64,000 bases of DNA, taken from Puia dinghuensis. GTDB lineage: Bacteria > Bacteroidota > Bacteroidia > Chitinophagales > Chitinophagaceae. This document shows, piece by piece, positions 36,253 to 44,508 of this stretch. The stretch spans positions 620,001 through 684,000 of the forward strand of contig NZ_BMJC01000005.1 in assembly GCF_014642875.1 (NCBI RefSeq), in the 5' to 3' direction. The notes under the pieces were generated by a model. The model saw only the letters and a list, made by a program, of their open reading frames with translations. It did not search any database and was not told the origin of the DNA. Position numbers and translations under genes: made by a program. How positions within the stretch are numbered: position 1 is the stretch's first letter; the number at the start of each line of letters is the position of its first letter.

Positions 36253-36816
36253 TTAAAATAATCCGCCCAGGTGGTGTAAGCATTTGCGGACGAAGCGGCG
36301 GGCCAGCTCCAGGTGCCGCTTCACCGTGAACCGGGAAATGTGCATAGCAGCAGCTATCTCGTCATAGCTCATCTGCTCTTCGCTGGAAAGCAGGTAGACT
36401 TGCTGCTGCTGGGAAGGTAGGCGGGCAACGACCTGGCGAAGCAGCTGCCTACCCTCTTTTTCCTGTAGGCTGGCCGTCACCAGGTCTGAATGTTCCGGGG
36501 ATTGTTGCCGTAGGGCAGCCAGGTGTTTATGCTCCGCGGCAACCTTTCTGAAGTAATCAAATACCGTATTGCGTGCAAGGATATAGAGATAATCGTCCGG
36601 GTCCTGCACCTGTATCAGCCGTTCCCGGTATTCCCATATCTTAATATATACCACCTGGACGATCTCTTCAGCTATCTGCGGGTCTTTGACATAAGCCATA
36701 GCGGCCTTATAGATCATCGCATTGGTCTGGTGATAAAATCTGTTAAAGGCAGATGTGTCGCCCTTGGAAATGAGTCGCAGCAGCGCTTTATCTATATGAA
36801 AGGGAGTCGCAGACAT
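36253..36816 (-). CDS. ECF RNA polymerase sigma factor (FecI/SusC-associated type)
   Basis: The protein has 187 residues. Sigma region 2 spans about residues 25-90 (AYVKDPQIAEEIVQVVYIKIWEYR, with the DPDDYLYILARNTVFDY end of the region). Sigma region 4 lies at about 130-180, with LPSQQQQVYLLSSEE and the recognition helix MHISRFTVKRHLELAR. It heads the FecR-SusC-SusD-phosphodiesterase locus and is expected to direct RNA polymerase to the susC promoter when released by FecR. Confidence 0.93.
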   Translation of the reverse strand: MSATPFHIDKALLRLISKGDTSAFNRFYHQTNAMIYKAAMAYVKDPQIAEEIVQVVYIKIWEYRERLIQVQDPDDYLYILARNTVFDYFRKVAAEHKHLAALRQQSPEHSDLVTASLQEKEGRQLLRQVVARLPSQQQQVYLLSSEEQMSYDEIAAAMHISRFTVKRHLELARRFVRKCLHHLGGLF

Positions 36817-36832
36817 CCTGGTAGGAGTGCGA

Positions 36833-36840
36833 CAAAACTA
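36833..36840 (-). promoter_or_regulatory. Candidate -7 box upstream of the sigma factor gene
   Basis: On the minus strand TAGTTTTG (36840-36833) matches TAnnTTTG exactly, 16 bases before the ATG at 36816. No -33 TTTG lies at 19-21 bases; the nearest TTTG gives a 27-base spacer. Confidence 0.42.
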
Positions 36841-36909
36841 AGAAAAGGACAAGCCATTTATTTTTAGCAAAAATCAACGTAACAATAACTTAATCCGCCC
36901 CTCCCCTCT

Positions 36910-37821
36910 CTAATTGAGATGGCGGAACTCACTCGGCGACTTGCCTGTCTTGGCCTTAAAGATCTTTGTAAAATGAGAAGGATGTTCAAAGCCGAGTTCG
37001 TAGGCGATCTCGCTGATCGAATTTTCCGTTCCCCATAATAACGACTTGGCTTTTTCGACCAATTCGAGGTGAATATGTTCCATGGTGCTCTTTCCGGTAA
37101 ATTTCTGCAGCAGATCGGAAAGATAAGTGGGTGACAAGTGCAGCTTTGAAGCAAAATAAGTGACGGCGGGCAAACCGGTTTCTATTAATGTGCTCTGGTT
37201 GAAGTATTCTTTTAGTAAGGTTTCAAAGCGCTGTACAACGTCGGAGTTCACTTTGGCCCGCGTATAGAACTGCCGGTCATAAAAACGGTTGCAATAGTTC
37301 AAGAGCAGTTCCAGGTTGCTGACGATAAGGCCCTGGGTATGCTTATCGATGGATTGCATATATTCTCTGGCGATCTTATCGACACAATCTTTAACAAGCC
37401 TTTTTTCTTCCTCCGAAATGTGCAGCGCTTCATTCACCTCATAGTGAAAAAAGGAATACTGATGCATCTTTTTGCCTAGATCCGTTCCATACAACAAGTC
37501 CGGATGAAAGAACAAAGCCCATCCTTCCTCCACCTTGACGTCAGGACCCGGACCGATCACCTGTCCGGGTGCGGTGAATAATAGCGAGCCTTCTTTAAAA
37601 TCATAATGACCTTTACCGTAATGCAGCAACCCCTCGAATTTTTTGCAGGAGATCGTGTAAAATCCAAATCGGTAAAGGGAATCATCTTTATGCCGCATGG
37701 CGTAAAAATCCGTATGGTCAATTACCCCGACTAGGGGATGCCGCGGCCGGGGAAATTTTACCAGATCGTACAGGTCGTCGATCGATTCCAGGTCAATATA
37801 AGGTTTGACTGCTCTTTTCAT
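36910..37821 (-). CDS. AraC-family transcriptional regulator
   Basis: The protein has 303 residues. An N-terminal cupin-like sensing half (KEGSLLFTAPGQVIGPG) precedes a C-terminal double helix-turn-helix. The second HTH carries the family signature: ISEIAYELGFEHPSHFTKIFKAKTG, with the earlier LHLSPTYLSDLLQKFTGKS as the first. It follows the SDR gene by 26 bp and probably is cotranscribed with it and controls it. This SDR/AraC pairing is common in Bacteroidota. Confidence 0.9.
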   Translation of the reverse strand: MKRAVKPYIDLESIDDLYDLVKFPRPRHPLVGVIDHTDFYAMRHKDDSLYRFGFYTISCKKFEGLLHYGKGHYDFKEGSLLFTAPGQVIGPGPDVKVEEGWALFFHPDLLYGTDLGKKMHQYSFFHYEVNEALHISEEEKRLVKDCVDKIAREYMQSIDKHTQGLIVSNLELLLNYCNRFYDRQFYTRAKVNSDVVQRFETLLKEYFNQSTLIETGLPAVTYFASKLHLSPTYLSDLLQKFTGKSTMEHIHLELVEKAKSLLWGTENSISEIAYELGFEHPSHFTKIFKAKTGKSPSEFRHLN

Positions 37822-37847
37822 TAGTGACCTAAAGTTACCGCTTTCAC

Positions 37848-38660
37848 TCAGACACCCAATTGTCCTGCCATCATTGTTTTGAACGCCACATCGTCCATTT
37901 GCCGCCGGGCCTCCAGCAATTGTGCTGTGTCGTGGCCAACTGGATAACGTAACTTATCGGTGCCGTCCGAGGCAGCCTCATAAATAGCTTCGGCCACCTC
38001 GCCGATATTCTCTGACAAGGGCCACTGCTGTATCTTCTCCTGGAACCGGTCGTAGGCTACTTGATAACCGTCCAGGTCACCAACACCGTAAAAATTTAAC
38101 CCGCCATCGATAAAGTTTGTTTTATAACCGCCCGGTTCGACCAATTTCAGTCGGATACCCAGTGGGTTGAGTTCGTATTGCAAGGATTCGGTCAACCCCT
38201 CTATGGCAAATTTAGTGGCGTGATAGAGGGACGAGAATGGGAAGCCAAGCCTTCCGCCAACGGAAGACACATTGACAATGGTACCGGCCTTCCGCGCCCG
38301 CATGCCAGGCAAAATGGCCTTGGTGACTTCGATCAGCCCGAAGAAGTTGACCTCAAACTGCTGCCTGATCACTTCCTCTGACGCAGCTTCCAGTGCGCCA
38401 AGCGTTCCGAAGCCGGCGTTATTCACCAGTACATCGATCGCCCCGAACTGACGAATACCCGCAGCTACCGCCGTCGCAATGCTGGTCTTGTCCGTAACGT
38501 CCAGCCTGGTCACGTGCACACCACCGAGTGCGGATAGTTCCGTTTCTTTTCCGGGTCTACGCATGGTAGCGATCACATTCCAGTCTTTTTGATGAAATAG
38601 CTTAGCGGCTTCTCTTCCAAAGCCGGAAGACGCGCCGGTAATAAATACGGTCTTTTTCAT
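37848..38660 (-). CDS. SDR-family oxidoreductase
   Basis: The protein has 270 residues with a Rossmann fold. TGASSGFGREAA (residues 7-18) binds NAD(P), the structural motif is NNAGFG, and the catalytic Ser, Tyr and Lys appear in NVSSVGG and YHATKFAIEG. Arg residues after the second strand (MRRPGKE) suggest NADPH preference. The substrate is unknown. It is the first gene of the pair with the AraC regulator. Confidence 0.9.
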   Translation of the reverse strand: MKKTVFITGASSGFGREAAKLFHQKDWNVIATMRRPGKETELSALGGVHVTRLDVTDKTSIATAVAAGIRQFGAIDVLVNNAGFGTLGALEAASEEVIRQQFEVNFFGLIEVTKAILPGMRARKAGTIVNVSSVGGRLGFPFSSLYHATKFAIEGLTESLQYELNPLGIRLKLVEPGGYKTNFIDGGLNFYGVGDLDGYQVAYDRFQEKIQQWPLSENIGEVAEAIYEAASDGTDKLRYPVGHDTAQLLEARRQMDDVAFKTMMAGQLGV

Positions 38661-38767
38661 TTGAACTTGTGTTTATTGGTACCACACAAAGCTCTCATTA
38701 CCGATCCGGCGCCACTTATACGTTTCTTCTGAATGCTTATATATTTCTTCGATCAGTACTAAGGTTA

Positions 38768-38799
38768 ATGACCCCGGCTTTCTCATTCGCCGGGGTCAT
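38768..38799 (-). terminator. Intrinsic terminator after the collagen-like lipoprotein gene
   Basis: An 11-bp perfect stem, ATGACCCCGGC (38768-38778) with GCCGGGGTCAT (38789-38799), has a 10-base loop. It begins 5 bases past the stop codon of the minus-strand gene ending at 38805. The following T-tract is poor. Confidence 0.6.
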
Positions 38800-38804
38800 G
38801 CTGT

Positions 38805-39395
38805 TTATTGAGAACCTAATTTCTTAGGAACATTCGAACTATTCGCGGGAAGATTCAGCAATTTCGTGATCGCCGGATAAGGCATACTTTTAATTTGCTG
38901 TGGACCCATTCCCTTGAACATCGTAGTGGCGATAGCGCCGGGAATAACGACAAAGCGGTAGTTGTAACCGGAATAATTGAATCCGGCCGAGTTACTCGCA
39001 GCAGGTGGCAACGATGCAACATATATATCGCCCACATAATAGGTCTCCGTCAACGCAGTCGCGGCATTAAAAATGAGCTGATTCCCCTGGTTATCGACGG
39101 TTTCTAAATAGGTTGCTATCGTCCCGGTATTTAAGATATTACTCGTTATCGCATCGGCAGTGAAATTCTGATAATAAGTCGTGTCGGAATGGGCATCGAT
39201 GGTACTAGACATATTCACAGGCATCCAGCTGCTATAAAGCACACTGTCGGGGCCCGGAGCGCCATCTGCGCCGTTTGCACCGTCTGCACCCGCAGGCCCC
39301 GCAGGACCGGCAGGACCAGTATCCCCTTTGACACAGCTAATGAGCGCACAAGTAATAACAAAAAACAGGCCGTAGAAAAAATGAAGTTTTTTCAT
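38805..39395 (-). CDS. Collagen-like lipoprotein
   Basis: The protein has 196 residues with lipobox ALISC. Right after the lipid Cys, about nine Gly-X-Y triplets follow (GDTGPAGPAGPAGADGANG and on to about residue 51). A beta-rich domain then starts at SVLYSSWMPVNMSS. Proteins of this plan are common surface lipoproteins in Chitinophagaceae; the short collagen stalk probably trimerises and holds the C-terminal domain off the membrane. The function is unknown. Confidence 0.78.
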   Translation of the reverse strand: MKKLHFFYGLFFVITCALISCVKGDTGPAGPAGPAGADGANGADGAPGPDSVLYSSWMPVNMSSTIDAHSDTTYYQNFTADAITSNILNTGTIATYLETVDNQGNQLIFNAATALTETYYVGDIYVASLPPAASNSAGFNYSGYNYRFVVIPGAIATTMFKGMGPQQIKSMPYPAITKLLNLPANSSNVPKKLGSQ

Positions 39396-39510
39396 CTTTG
39401 ATTAATGATTAAAGAAGAATAGTTAATAATGTAGTTGATTCGAATGTCCGGACGGATATACTAGACCGATAGAATTGTTAATGGTTTATTGCGCTCACCA
39501 CTAACAAAAA

Positions 39511-39538
39511 ACAAAGCCGTGGATGACAACGGCTTTGT
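39511..39538 (-). terminator. Strong intrinsic terminator with no obvious upstream gene
   Basis: ACAAAGCCGT (39511-39520) pairs perfectly with ACGGCTTTGT (39529-39538) around an 8-base loop. On the minus strand it runs into TTTTTTGTTAG, a classical terminator tail. The plus strand has no T-tract. No minus-strand gene lies upstream of it, since the next gene to the right is on the plus strand. Confidence 0.6.
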
Positions 39539-39578
39539 AAATAGAAACATATAGAAATTATTATAGTAACTTCCCTCT

Positions 39579-40577
39579 ATGAAACCCGGGAGGGCATACC
39601 TGATTGCTGCCATGATTGCCGTCTTTTTCTCCGGCAGTCCGGCATATACACTATCGCTCTCCCCCGTATTCCCCCACCGGGTTCAACGCACGTTCCCCGG
39701 CGATCCTGCTATCTCCATCGATCCTGTCATATCCAGCGATTCTGCTTCCTGTACCATTCCCTTTACCCGCATAGGAAATCTGATCCTCATCCGGGCGAAG
39801 GTGGATACCACCACAGGTTACTTCGTCCTGGATACCGGGGCCCCGGGGCTGGTGCTGAACATAACCTATTTCCGTCATTACCCCGCCTCCAGTGCGACAG
39901 AGGGAGGGGGAATCACCGGTTCGGCCGCTATCTCCGCCCGGACTGCTGTGGACAGCCTCCGGATGGGGCCGGTCAGGTATTCCCATGTGGATGCTGATCT
40001 GATCAACCTGGGCCATATAGAAAGCAGCAAAGGAGTCAGAATATACGGTTTGCTGGGTATGGAACTGCTCATGCATTTTGAAATGATCATAGATTACGGC
40101 GCCAGCGTCATTTACCTGCACCTGCTGGGGAAAAAAGAGTCGGGCGTTTACCATAACCCGCAATTGACGGACACCAGTGCCTACAGCACCATCCCCATCG
40201 ATATCGATGGTAATAAGATCATTGTAAATATTTACCTGAAAGGGAAAAAACTGAAATTCGTCATAGATAGCGGGGCCGAAACCAATGTTCTGGACAGCCG
40301 GCTGCCTGACAAAGTGTTTCAGCAGGTGGAAATCACCCGCAAGGTGCTATTGGGTGGCAGCGGGAGTCATAAGGTGGAAGCATTGTACGGAGATATCAAA
40401 GGCCTTCGCATCGGAGACAGGGATATCACCAATCTTCCCATCCTCATCACGAACCTGCAGAGCATGTGCGACTCCTATAATACAAGTTGTTTGGACGGGG
40501 TGTTGGGCTTCGACTTCCTGTCGCTTCATAAAATAGGTTTTAATTTTGTGAACCATAAGATGTATATATGGAAATGA
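39579..40577 (+). CDS. Exported protein with two retropepsin-like aspartyl protease domains
   Basis: The protein has 332 residues with an N-terminal signal (MKPGRAYLIAAMIAVFFSG). Two retropepsin-like halves are present. The first has VLDTGAPG (Asp85-Thr-Gly87) and the second VIDSGAET (Asp230-Ser-Gly232). Each is followed by the expected hydrophobic flap and a later G-[LF] segment (YGLLGMELL, DGVLGFDFL). Two active motifs in one chain can form a pepsin-like pseudo-dimer. It is probably a periplasmic peptidase. It overlaps the CBM48 gene by 10 bp. Confidence 0.85.
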   Translation: MKPGRAYLIAAMIAVFFSGSPAYTLSLSPVFPHRVQRTFPGDPAISIDPVISSDSASCTIPFTRIGNLILIRAKVDTTTGYFVLDTGAPGLVLNITYFRHYPASSATEGGGITGSAAISARTAVDSLRMGPVRYSHVDADLINLGHIESSKGVRIYGLLGMELLMHFEMIIDYGASVIYLHLLGKKESGVYHNPQLTDTSAYSTIPIDIDGNKIIVNIYLKGKKLKFVIDSGAETNVLDSRLPDKVFQQVEITRKVLLGGSGSHKVEALYGDIKGLRIGDRDITNLPILITNLQSMCDSYNTSCLDGVLGFDFLSLHKIGFNFVNHKMYIWK

Positions 40578-42085
40578 GAGGAAACAGACGACGGATCGGA
40601 CGGCTGGCGGGCATTGGGTTGCTTGCTTGCCTGCTGTTCGTGGTGTTTCCCGGACAGCTGTTCTCCCAGAAAAACCCGAAATGGACCTCCTATACCGTCA
40701 GCGATGGCAGGATGGTTATCAGCCTGAGCAGGAATCTCGATAAGGCCTCGTTGGACAGGTTCATTGAACAGTACGACCTTTCGGACCTCGATCTGCCCAA
40801 ATTGCTCTTTGGTCACTACGGGAAGGAGGCTGGAGAACAAATGTTCCGGCAACTGCAGAAAATGGGTTGGAGAGTGGATGCGAACAACCAGCGGATGATC
40901 ATCCTGAGCAAGCAGATGCTGGCGGTAGGTAACCTGAATGACCCTGGCCGGCGAATGAGCCTTATAGAAGATCATCCCAATACTTATGACCTTTTCCCCG
41001 CACAAAACGACAACCTGGTATTTGGGTTCAACCGATTCGTTGGAAAATACCCCTTTGCAGTGAAGGATTCCCTCGTCTCCTTCTTTTTGAGAGGTCATAC
41101 CTCAGCCCGTCAGGTGCTCTTAGCCGGCAGCTTTACCAACTGGCAACATGCAGCCCTGGAGATGAAGAAGACGGACAGCGGATGGACGACCCTCGTACCA
41201 TTGGGTCCCGGAAAGTATTGGTATAAATTCATAATAGATGGCGGATGGACGATAGACAGGGATAATCAACTGAATGAAGACGACGGGATGGGCAATACGA
41301 ATTCTGTTTATTACAAAACCAATACGATCTTCGTCCTTCCGGGAGTCAATGCCGCCCGGGATGTCTACCTGGCTGGCAGCTTCAATAAATGGAATCCGGG
41401 AGAATTGCCCATGTCAAAAGGAGCTTATGGTTGGACTATTGACCTTTACCTGGCGGAAGGCACGTATACCTACAAGTTCCTGGTAGATGGGAAATGGATG
41501 GAAGACCCGGCCAACGGCGCCCGGCTGCCGGACGGACATAATGGATTCAATTCCATGCTCCGGTTGGGGGAGCCGCATCGTTTTTTCCTGAAAGGCTATA
41601 CATCGGCTAGATCGGTGGCGCTCGCGGGCTCCTTCAATGAATGGAGGACTAATGACCTGCTGATGCATCGGACGCCGGAAGGTTGGGAGTTGCCCTACAC
41701 CTTAGGCCCCGGCAACTACCAATATAAATTCGTGGTGGATGGAAAATGGATCACCGATCCTGCCGATTCCTTATTCGTCTTTGACAGGGACAACCATTCG
41801 GTCAATTCCTACCTGATCGTACAACCGAACTATATTTTCCGGCTGGAAGGCTACTCGAATGCCAGAGCCGTATACCTCGCAGGGGATTTTAACGACTGGA
41901 CATCAAATTCACTAAGGATGACCCGGGCCGGGAATGCCTGGGTCGTCAGCGTGCATCTGTCCGTCGGCAAGCACCTCTACAAATTTGTCGTAGACGGTAA
42001 ATGGATCAAAGACCCCGCCAATCCCCTATGGGAGGAAAATGAATCTCATACGGGCAATTCGATCATTTGGATGGAAGAACACTGA
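40568..42085 (+). CDS. Exported protein with four tandem CBM48/AMPK-like glycogen-binding domains
   Basis: The protein has 505 residues with an N-terminal hydrophobic signal (IGLLACLLFVVFPGQLFS). An N-terminal domain of about 150 residues that I do not recognise follows. Four repeats of about 85 residues come next, each with the CBM48 pattern: VLLAGSFTNW, VYLAGSFNKW, VALAGSFNEW, VYLAGDFNDW. Each repeat ends YKF(I/L/V)(I/V)DG.W. The aromatic residues after the G[SD]F.[ND]W motif normally contact alpha-glucan. No catalytic domain is present. It is translationally coupled to the double retropepsin, so the two likely act together in the periplasm or at the surface. Confidence 0.82.
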   Translation: MEMRGNRRRIGRLAGIGLLACLLFVVFPGQLFSQKNPKWTSYTVSDGRMVISLSRNLDKASLDRFIEQYDLSDLDLPKLLFGHYGKEAGEQMFRQLQKMGWRVDANNQRMIILSKQMLAVGNLNDPGRRMSLIEDHPNTYDLFPAQNDNLVFGFNRFVGKYPFAVKDSLVSFFLRGHTSARQVLLAGSFTNWQHAALEMKKTDSGWTTLVPLGPGKYWYKFIIDGGWTIDRDNQLNEDDGMGNTNSVYYKTNTIFVLPGVNAARDVYLAGSFNKWNPGELPMSKGAYGWTIDLYLAEGTYTYKFLVDGKWMEDPANGARLPDGHNGFNSMLRLGEPHRFFLKGYTSARSVALAGSFNEWRTNDLLMHRTPEGWELPYTLGPGNYQYKFVVDGKWITDPADSLFVFDRDNHSVNSYLIVQPNYIFRLEGYSNARAVYLAGDFNDWTSNSLRMTRAGNAWVVSVHLSVGKHLYKFVVDGKWIKDPANPLWEENESHTGNSIIWMEEH

Positions 42086-42101
42086 ACAACCCTGCTTCTG
42101 C

Positions 42102-42679
42102 CTAAGATCGGAGTTCAGTTAAAGTAGCCACATTTCCTGGTTTGTTGACGTTAAAAGCAGTAATGCTATATGATCCCGGAGTTACCTGCACAAACCCGGA
42201 AGCCGCTCCATAAGCTATATTCGAACCTACCACGTTATTTCCTACTGCGGCAGTAATGGAAGTAGCCGTGGAATCCGAAGAAACATTGACGAGGCGGGCA
42301 AATGCATTGTTTGCATCCGATGCAGGAAAATTATCAGTTATCAGAACAAGGGAATCGGCTAACACAGTGCCACAGTCGAAAACGGAATAACTCGCATTGG
42401 CACTGAGTGTCGCGGTAAGGCTTCCCAGGGATCCAACGCCATTGAGCATGTCATTGAGGGTCACGTTTCCTGGAGCAATACCCTGATAACCGGAATTACC
42501 CAGATAAGCGACGGAACCAGCATTGGGTAGATTAGTCCCGTTTACAGTCAGGGATGTAGCCGTAGCGCCTACGCAACCATTTGCTAATAATATTCTGGCG
42601 CTTGAAGATGACGAGTTTGATTTACTGCAGGAGGAAATAGCAATGAAACCTGCTCCTGCAAAGTCAGACTAACTGACAT
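42102..42679 (-). pseudogene. DUF4397-like lipoprotein with a frameshift in the signal peptide
   Basis: From ATG 42679 the frame reads MSVSLT, then breaks. Adding one T in the TTT run at 42660-42662 restores MSVSLTFAGAGFIAISSC, an ideal signal peptide and lipobox. An open frame then runs to 42102: SKSNSSSSARILLANGC, VNGTNLPNAGSVAYLGN, FARLVNVSSDSTATS, SNIAYGAASGFVQVTPGSY. The domain resembles DUF4397. As written, translation could only begin internally (for example GTG 42464), giving a signal-less 120-residue fragment. The change may be a real loss or a base-calling error. Confidence 0.7.
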
Positions 42680-42706
42680 TCATGAAGTAAATCTCCGGTT
42701 GGTTAA

Positions 42707-43624
42707 TCACGTGTTAATGCAAGGAATACCCGCCATTGCGCCCTCATCGATCCTCAGCGATTCATACTCTTCCTTCCAGGCATGTTTCCATCTCCGGTGG
42801 CTCCACAGCCACATGTCTGGCCGGCTACGGATCACGGATTCCAGGTATCGTACATATTCGCGGGTCAGCTCGCCTTCCGGCAGCGCGGCTGCATCCATAC
42901 AAGCGAGCTTGATGGTAGCGTGATAATGACCACGCCGGGGTTTGTCGATAGCTGCAAAGACCACCGGCAGGTGCCCGCTGCGCGCCCCTTTTTCCGGTCC
43001 GCTGGCAAAAGGGGTAGCGCGTCCCATGAAGTCGATCCAATAAGAGGTTTGCATATTGCCAGGGCATTGGTCGGCGACCAGCCCAAGCAAGTATTGGCTG
43101 GGGAGATACGGAACAATGGCTTCGCGCATATTGGGCGCCGGCAAAAATACATTGCCGCTGCGGGTTCGAAGCCGGTAGAAAAGCTTTTCAAATACCTTAT
43201 TGCCGATGGGCATATATACGACCAATATCTGGTATTTCGTCAACGCAGTCAGCACGATCTGACCCCATTCCCAATTGAAAGTATGCCCCAGGTGCATCTG
43301 GCAGGCCTTACCCGACGCGTACACGTCTTCCAGCACGCGCGCATCTACCGTGAATCGTTTGTGCAACCAGGACTCATTCGCGGATACAAGCTTGATGACC
43401 TCCACAAAAGAATCGATGAAGTTATGATAGAATTTTTTCGCGATGCGGATACGTTCGGCTTCCGTTTTCTCAGGGAAAGCTTGCCGCAGATTGTCCATGA
43501 CGACTTTCCTTCGATAGCCGATGACGTAATAGACTATCCCATAAATGCCGTCTGACAGCAGATAAAGGATCCGCATGGGAAGAAGAGATACAAGGTAGAG
43601 GAACCCGTAAAAAAAATAATACAT
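42707..43624 (-). CDS. lpxL: Lipid A biosynthesis lauroyl/myristoyl acyltransferase family protein
   Basis: The protein has 305 residues with an N-terminal membrane anchor (MYYFFYGFLYLVSLLPMRILYL). The acyltransferase HX4E/D motif is in HLGHTFNWEWG, and the Arg/Trp-rich C-terminal motif is DMWLWSHRRWK. These fit the HtrB/LpxL/LpxM family, which adds secondary acyl chains to lipid A on the inner membrane. The exact acyl position is not predictable, so the symbol is by family. The 283-bp gap upstream may hold its promoter. Confidence 0.85.
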   Translation of the reverse strand: MYYFFYGFLYLVSLLPMRILYLLSDGIYGIVYYVIGYRRKVVMDNLRQAFPEKTEAERIRIAKKFYHNFIDSFVEVIKLVSANESWLHKRFTVDARVLEDVYASGKACQMHLGHTFNWEWGQIVLTALTKYQILVVYMPIGNKVFEKLFYRLRTRSGNVFLPAPNMREAIVPYLPSQYLLGLVADQCPGNMQTSYWIDFMGRATPFASGPEKGARSGHLPVVFAAIDKPRRGHYHATIKLACMDAAALPEGELTREYVRYLESVIRSRPDMWLWSHRRWKHAWKEEYESLRIDEGAMAGIPCINT

Positions 43625-43757
43625 GACAGAGCCAATGGGGTTTCCATGGAGGGACCATGGAGATTAGTGTTATGGAAATGAGTTAAAGATTCGTCGGGGT
43701 CGTTTCGCTCGTCTGAAGGTATGTTGGGGCGCCTCATCGGAGGTGCCGGCGTCGCGC

Positions 43758-43793
43758 TAAAGATAGAGGTAATTATTGTAAATAAACCAACAA
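43758..43793 (-). promoter_or_regulatory. Candidate promoter for the LpxL-type gene
   Basis: On the minus strand TTGTTGG (43793-43787) is followed after about 22 bases by TATCTTTA (43765-43758), one mismatch from TAnnTTTG. It would give a leader of about 130 bases. The rest of the 43625-43907 gap shows no gene. Confidence 0.3.
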
Positions 43794-43907
43794 TTTTTGT
43801 ATTTGTAAGCTCCCGGAGGATAAAATGCCCTAATGACGCTTGAGAAATCCATTGCAGAGGTCCAAAGAAGATATCCCGTATCAACCGCGATCCCAGTCAC
43901 AAATTAG

Positions 43908-44423
43908 CTATGGCTGATAATGCTCGTTTTCTATGGTAAAAATATAAACCTTAACGCCTTCACCCTGATCCATCTCCTCATAATCTATGCGTAGCCGGTC
44001 TTTTTGATAATGGACCGACTTGGAAGGGCTGTTCCCACCAATATCCGGAGTTGAAACAGTATGCTTGGTAAATCCTTGCTTTAAAAGCTGGTCGATAAAA
44101 TCTACGGCCTCTTTCTTTTGCCAGAGTCCGTACTGCAGTTCCAGGATGTTCAGCTTTTTCCTCCAGCCCACGTGGAGGCTTCGTTGAATGGCACCCGAGT
44201 CCGTCTTAGCCAGATAAGAATAATTGACAATGCTGAAGTCGTCATTGGACGAAAACACCTTCTTCTCAAATCCCTTTTGAGTCATAAAGGAATCGACTTC
44301 CAGAGCTTTTTTTGTAGCTAGGGAAATGAATGCTGCGGGGCTTAGCGTCTGGGCGAGGCCGGAAGCCCATCCGCAAACCAGAAGGAGAGTGAGCGCGAGG
44401 GTCATAAATTTCTGCATGAACAA
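43908..44423 (-). CDS. Secreted protein of unknown function (171 aa)
   Basis: A signal peptide (MQKFMTLALTLLLVCGWASGLAQ) is followed by a domain of about 145 residues with alternating helix and strand. It includes ISLATKKALEVDSFMTQKGFEKK and NILELQYGLWQKKEAVDFIDQLLKQGF, and a terminal beta stretch VKVYIFTIENEHYQP. I do not recognise the family. It is divergent from the next gene across 85 bp. Confidence 0.65.
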   Translation of the reverse strand: MFMQKFMTLALTLLLVCGWASGLAQTLSPAAFISLATKKALEVDSFMTQKGFEKKVFSSNDDFSIVNYSYLAKTDSGAIQRSLHVGWRKKLNILELQYGLWQKKEAVDFIDQLLKQGFTKHTVSTPDIGGNSPSKSVHYQKDRLRIDYEEMDQGEGVKVYIFTIENEHYQP

Positions 44424-44508
44424 ATTTATGAATTATCTTTACCCCAATGAAACTCCTTCTCTTCTATAAACTACGTCCGAAACACCACCATGAACCTAAC
44501 TCTGATTT

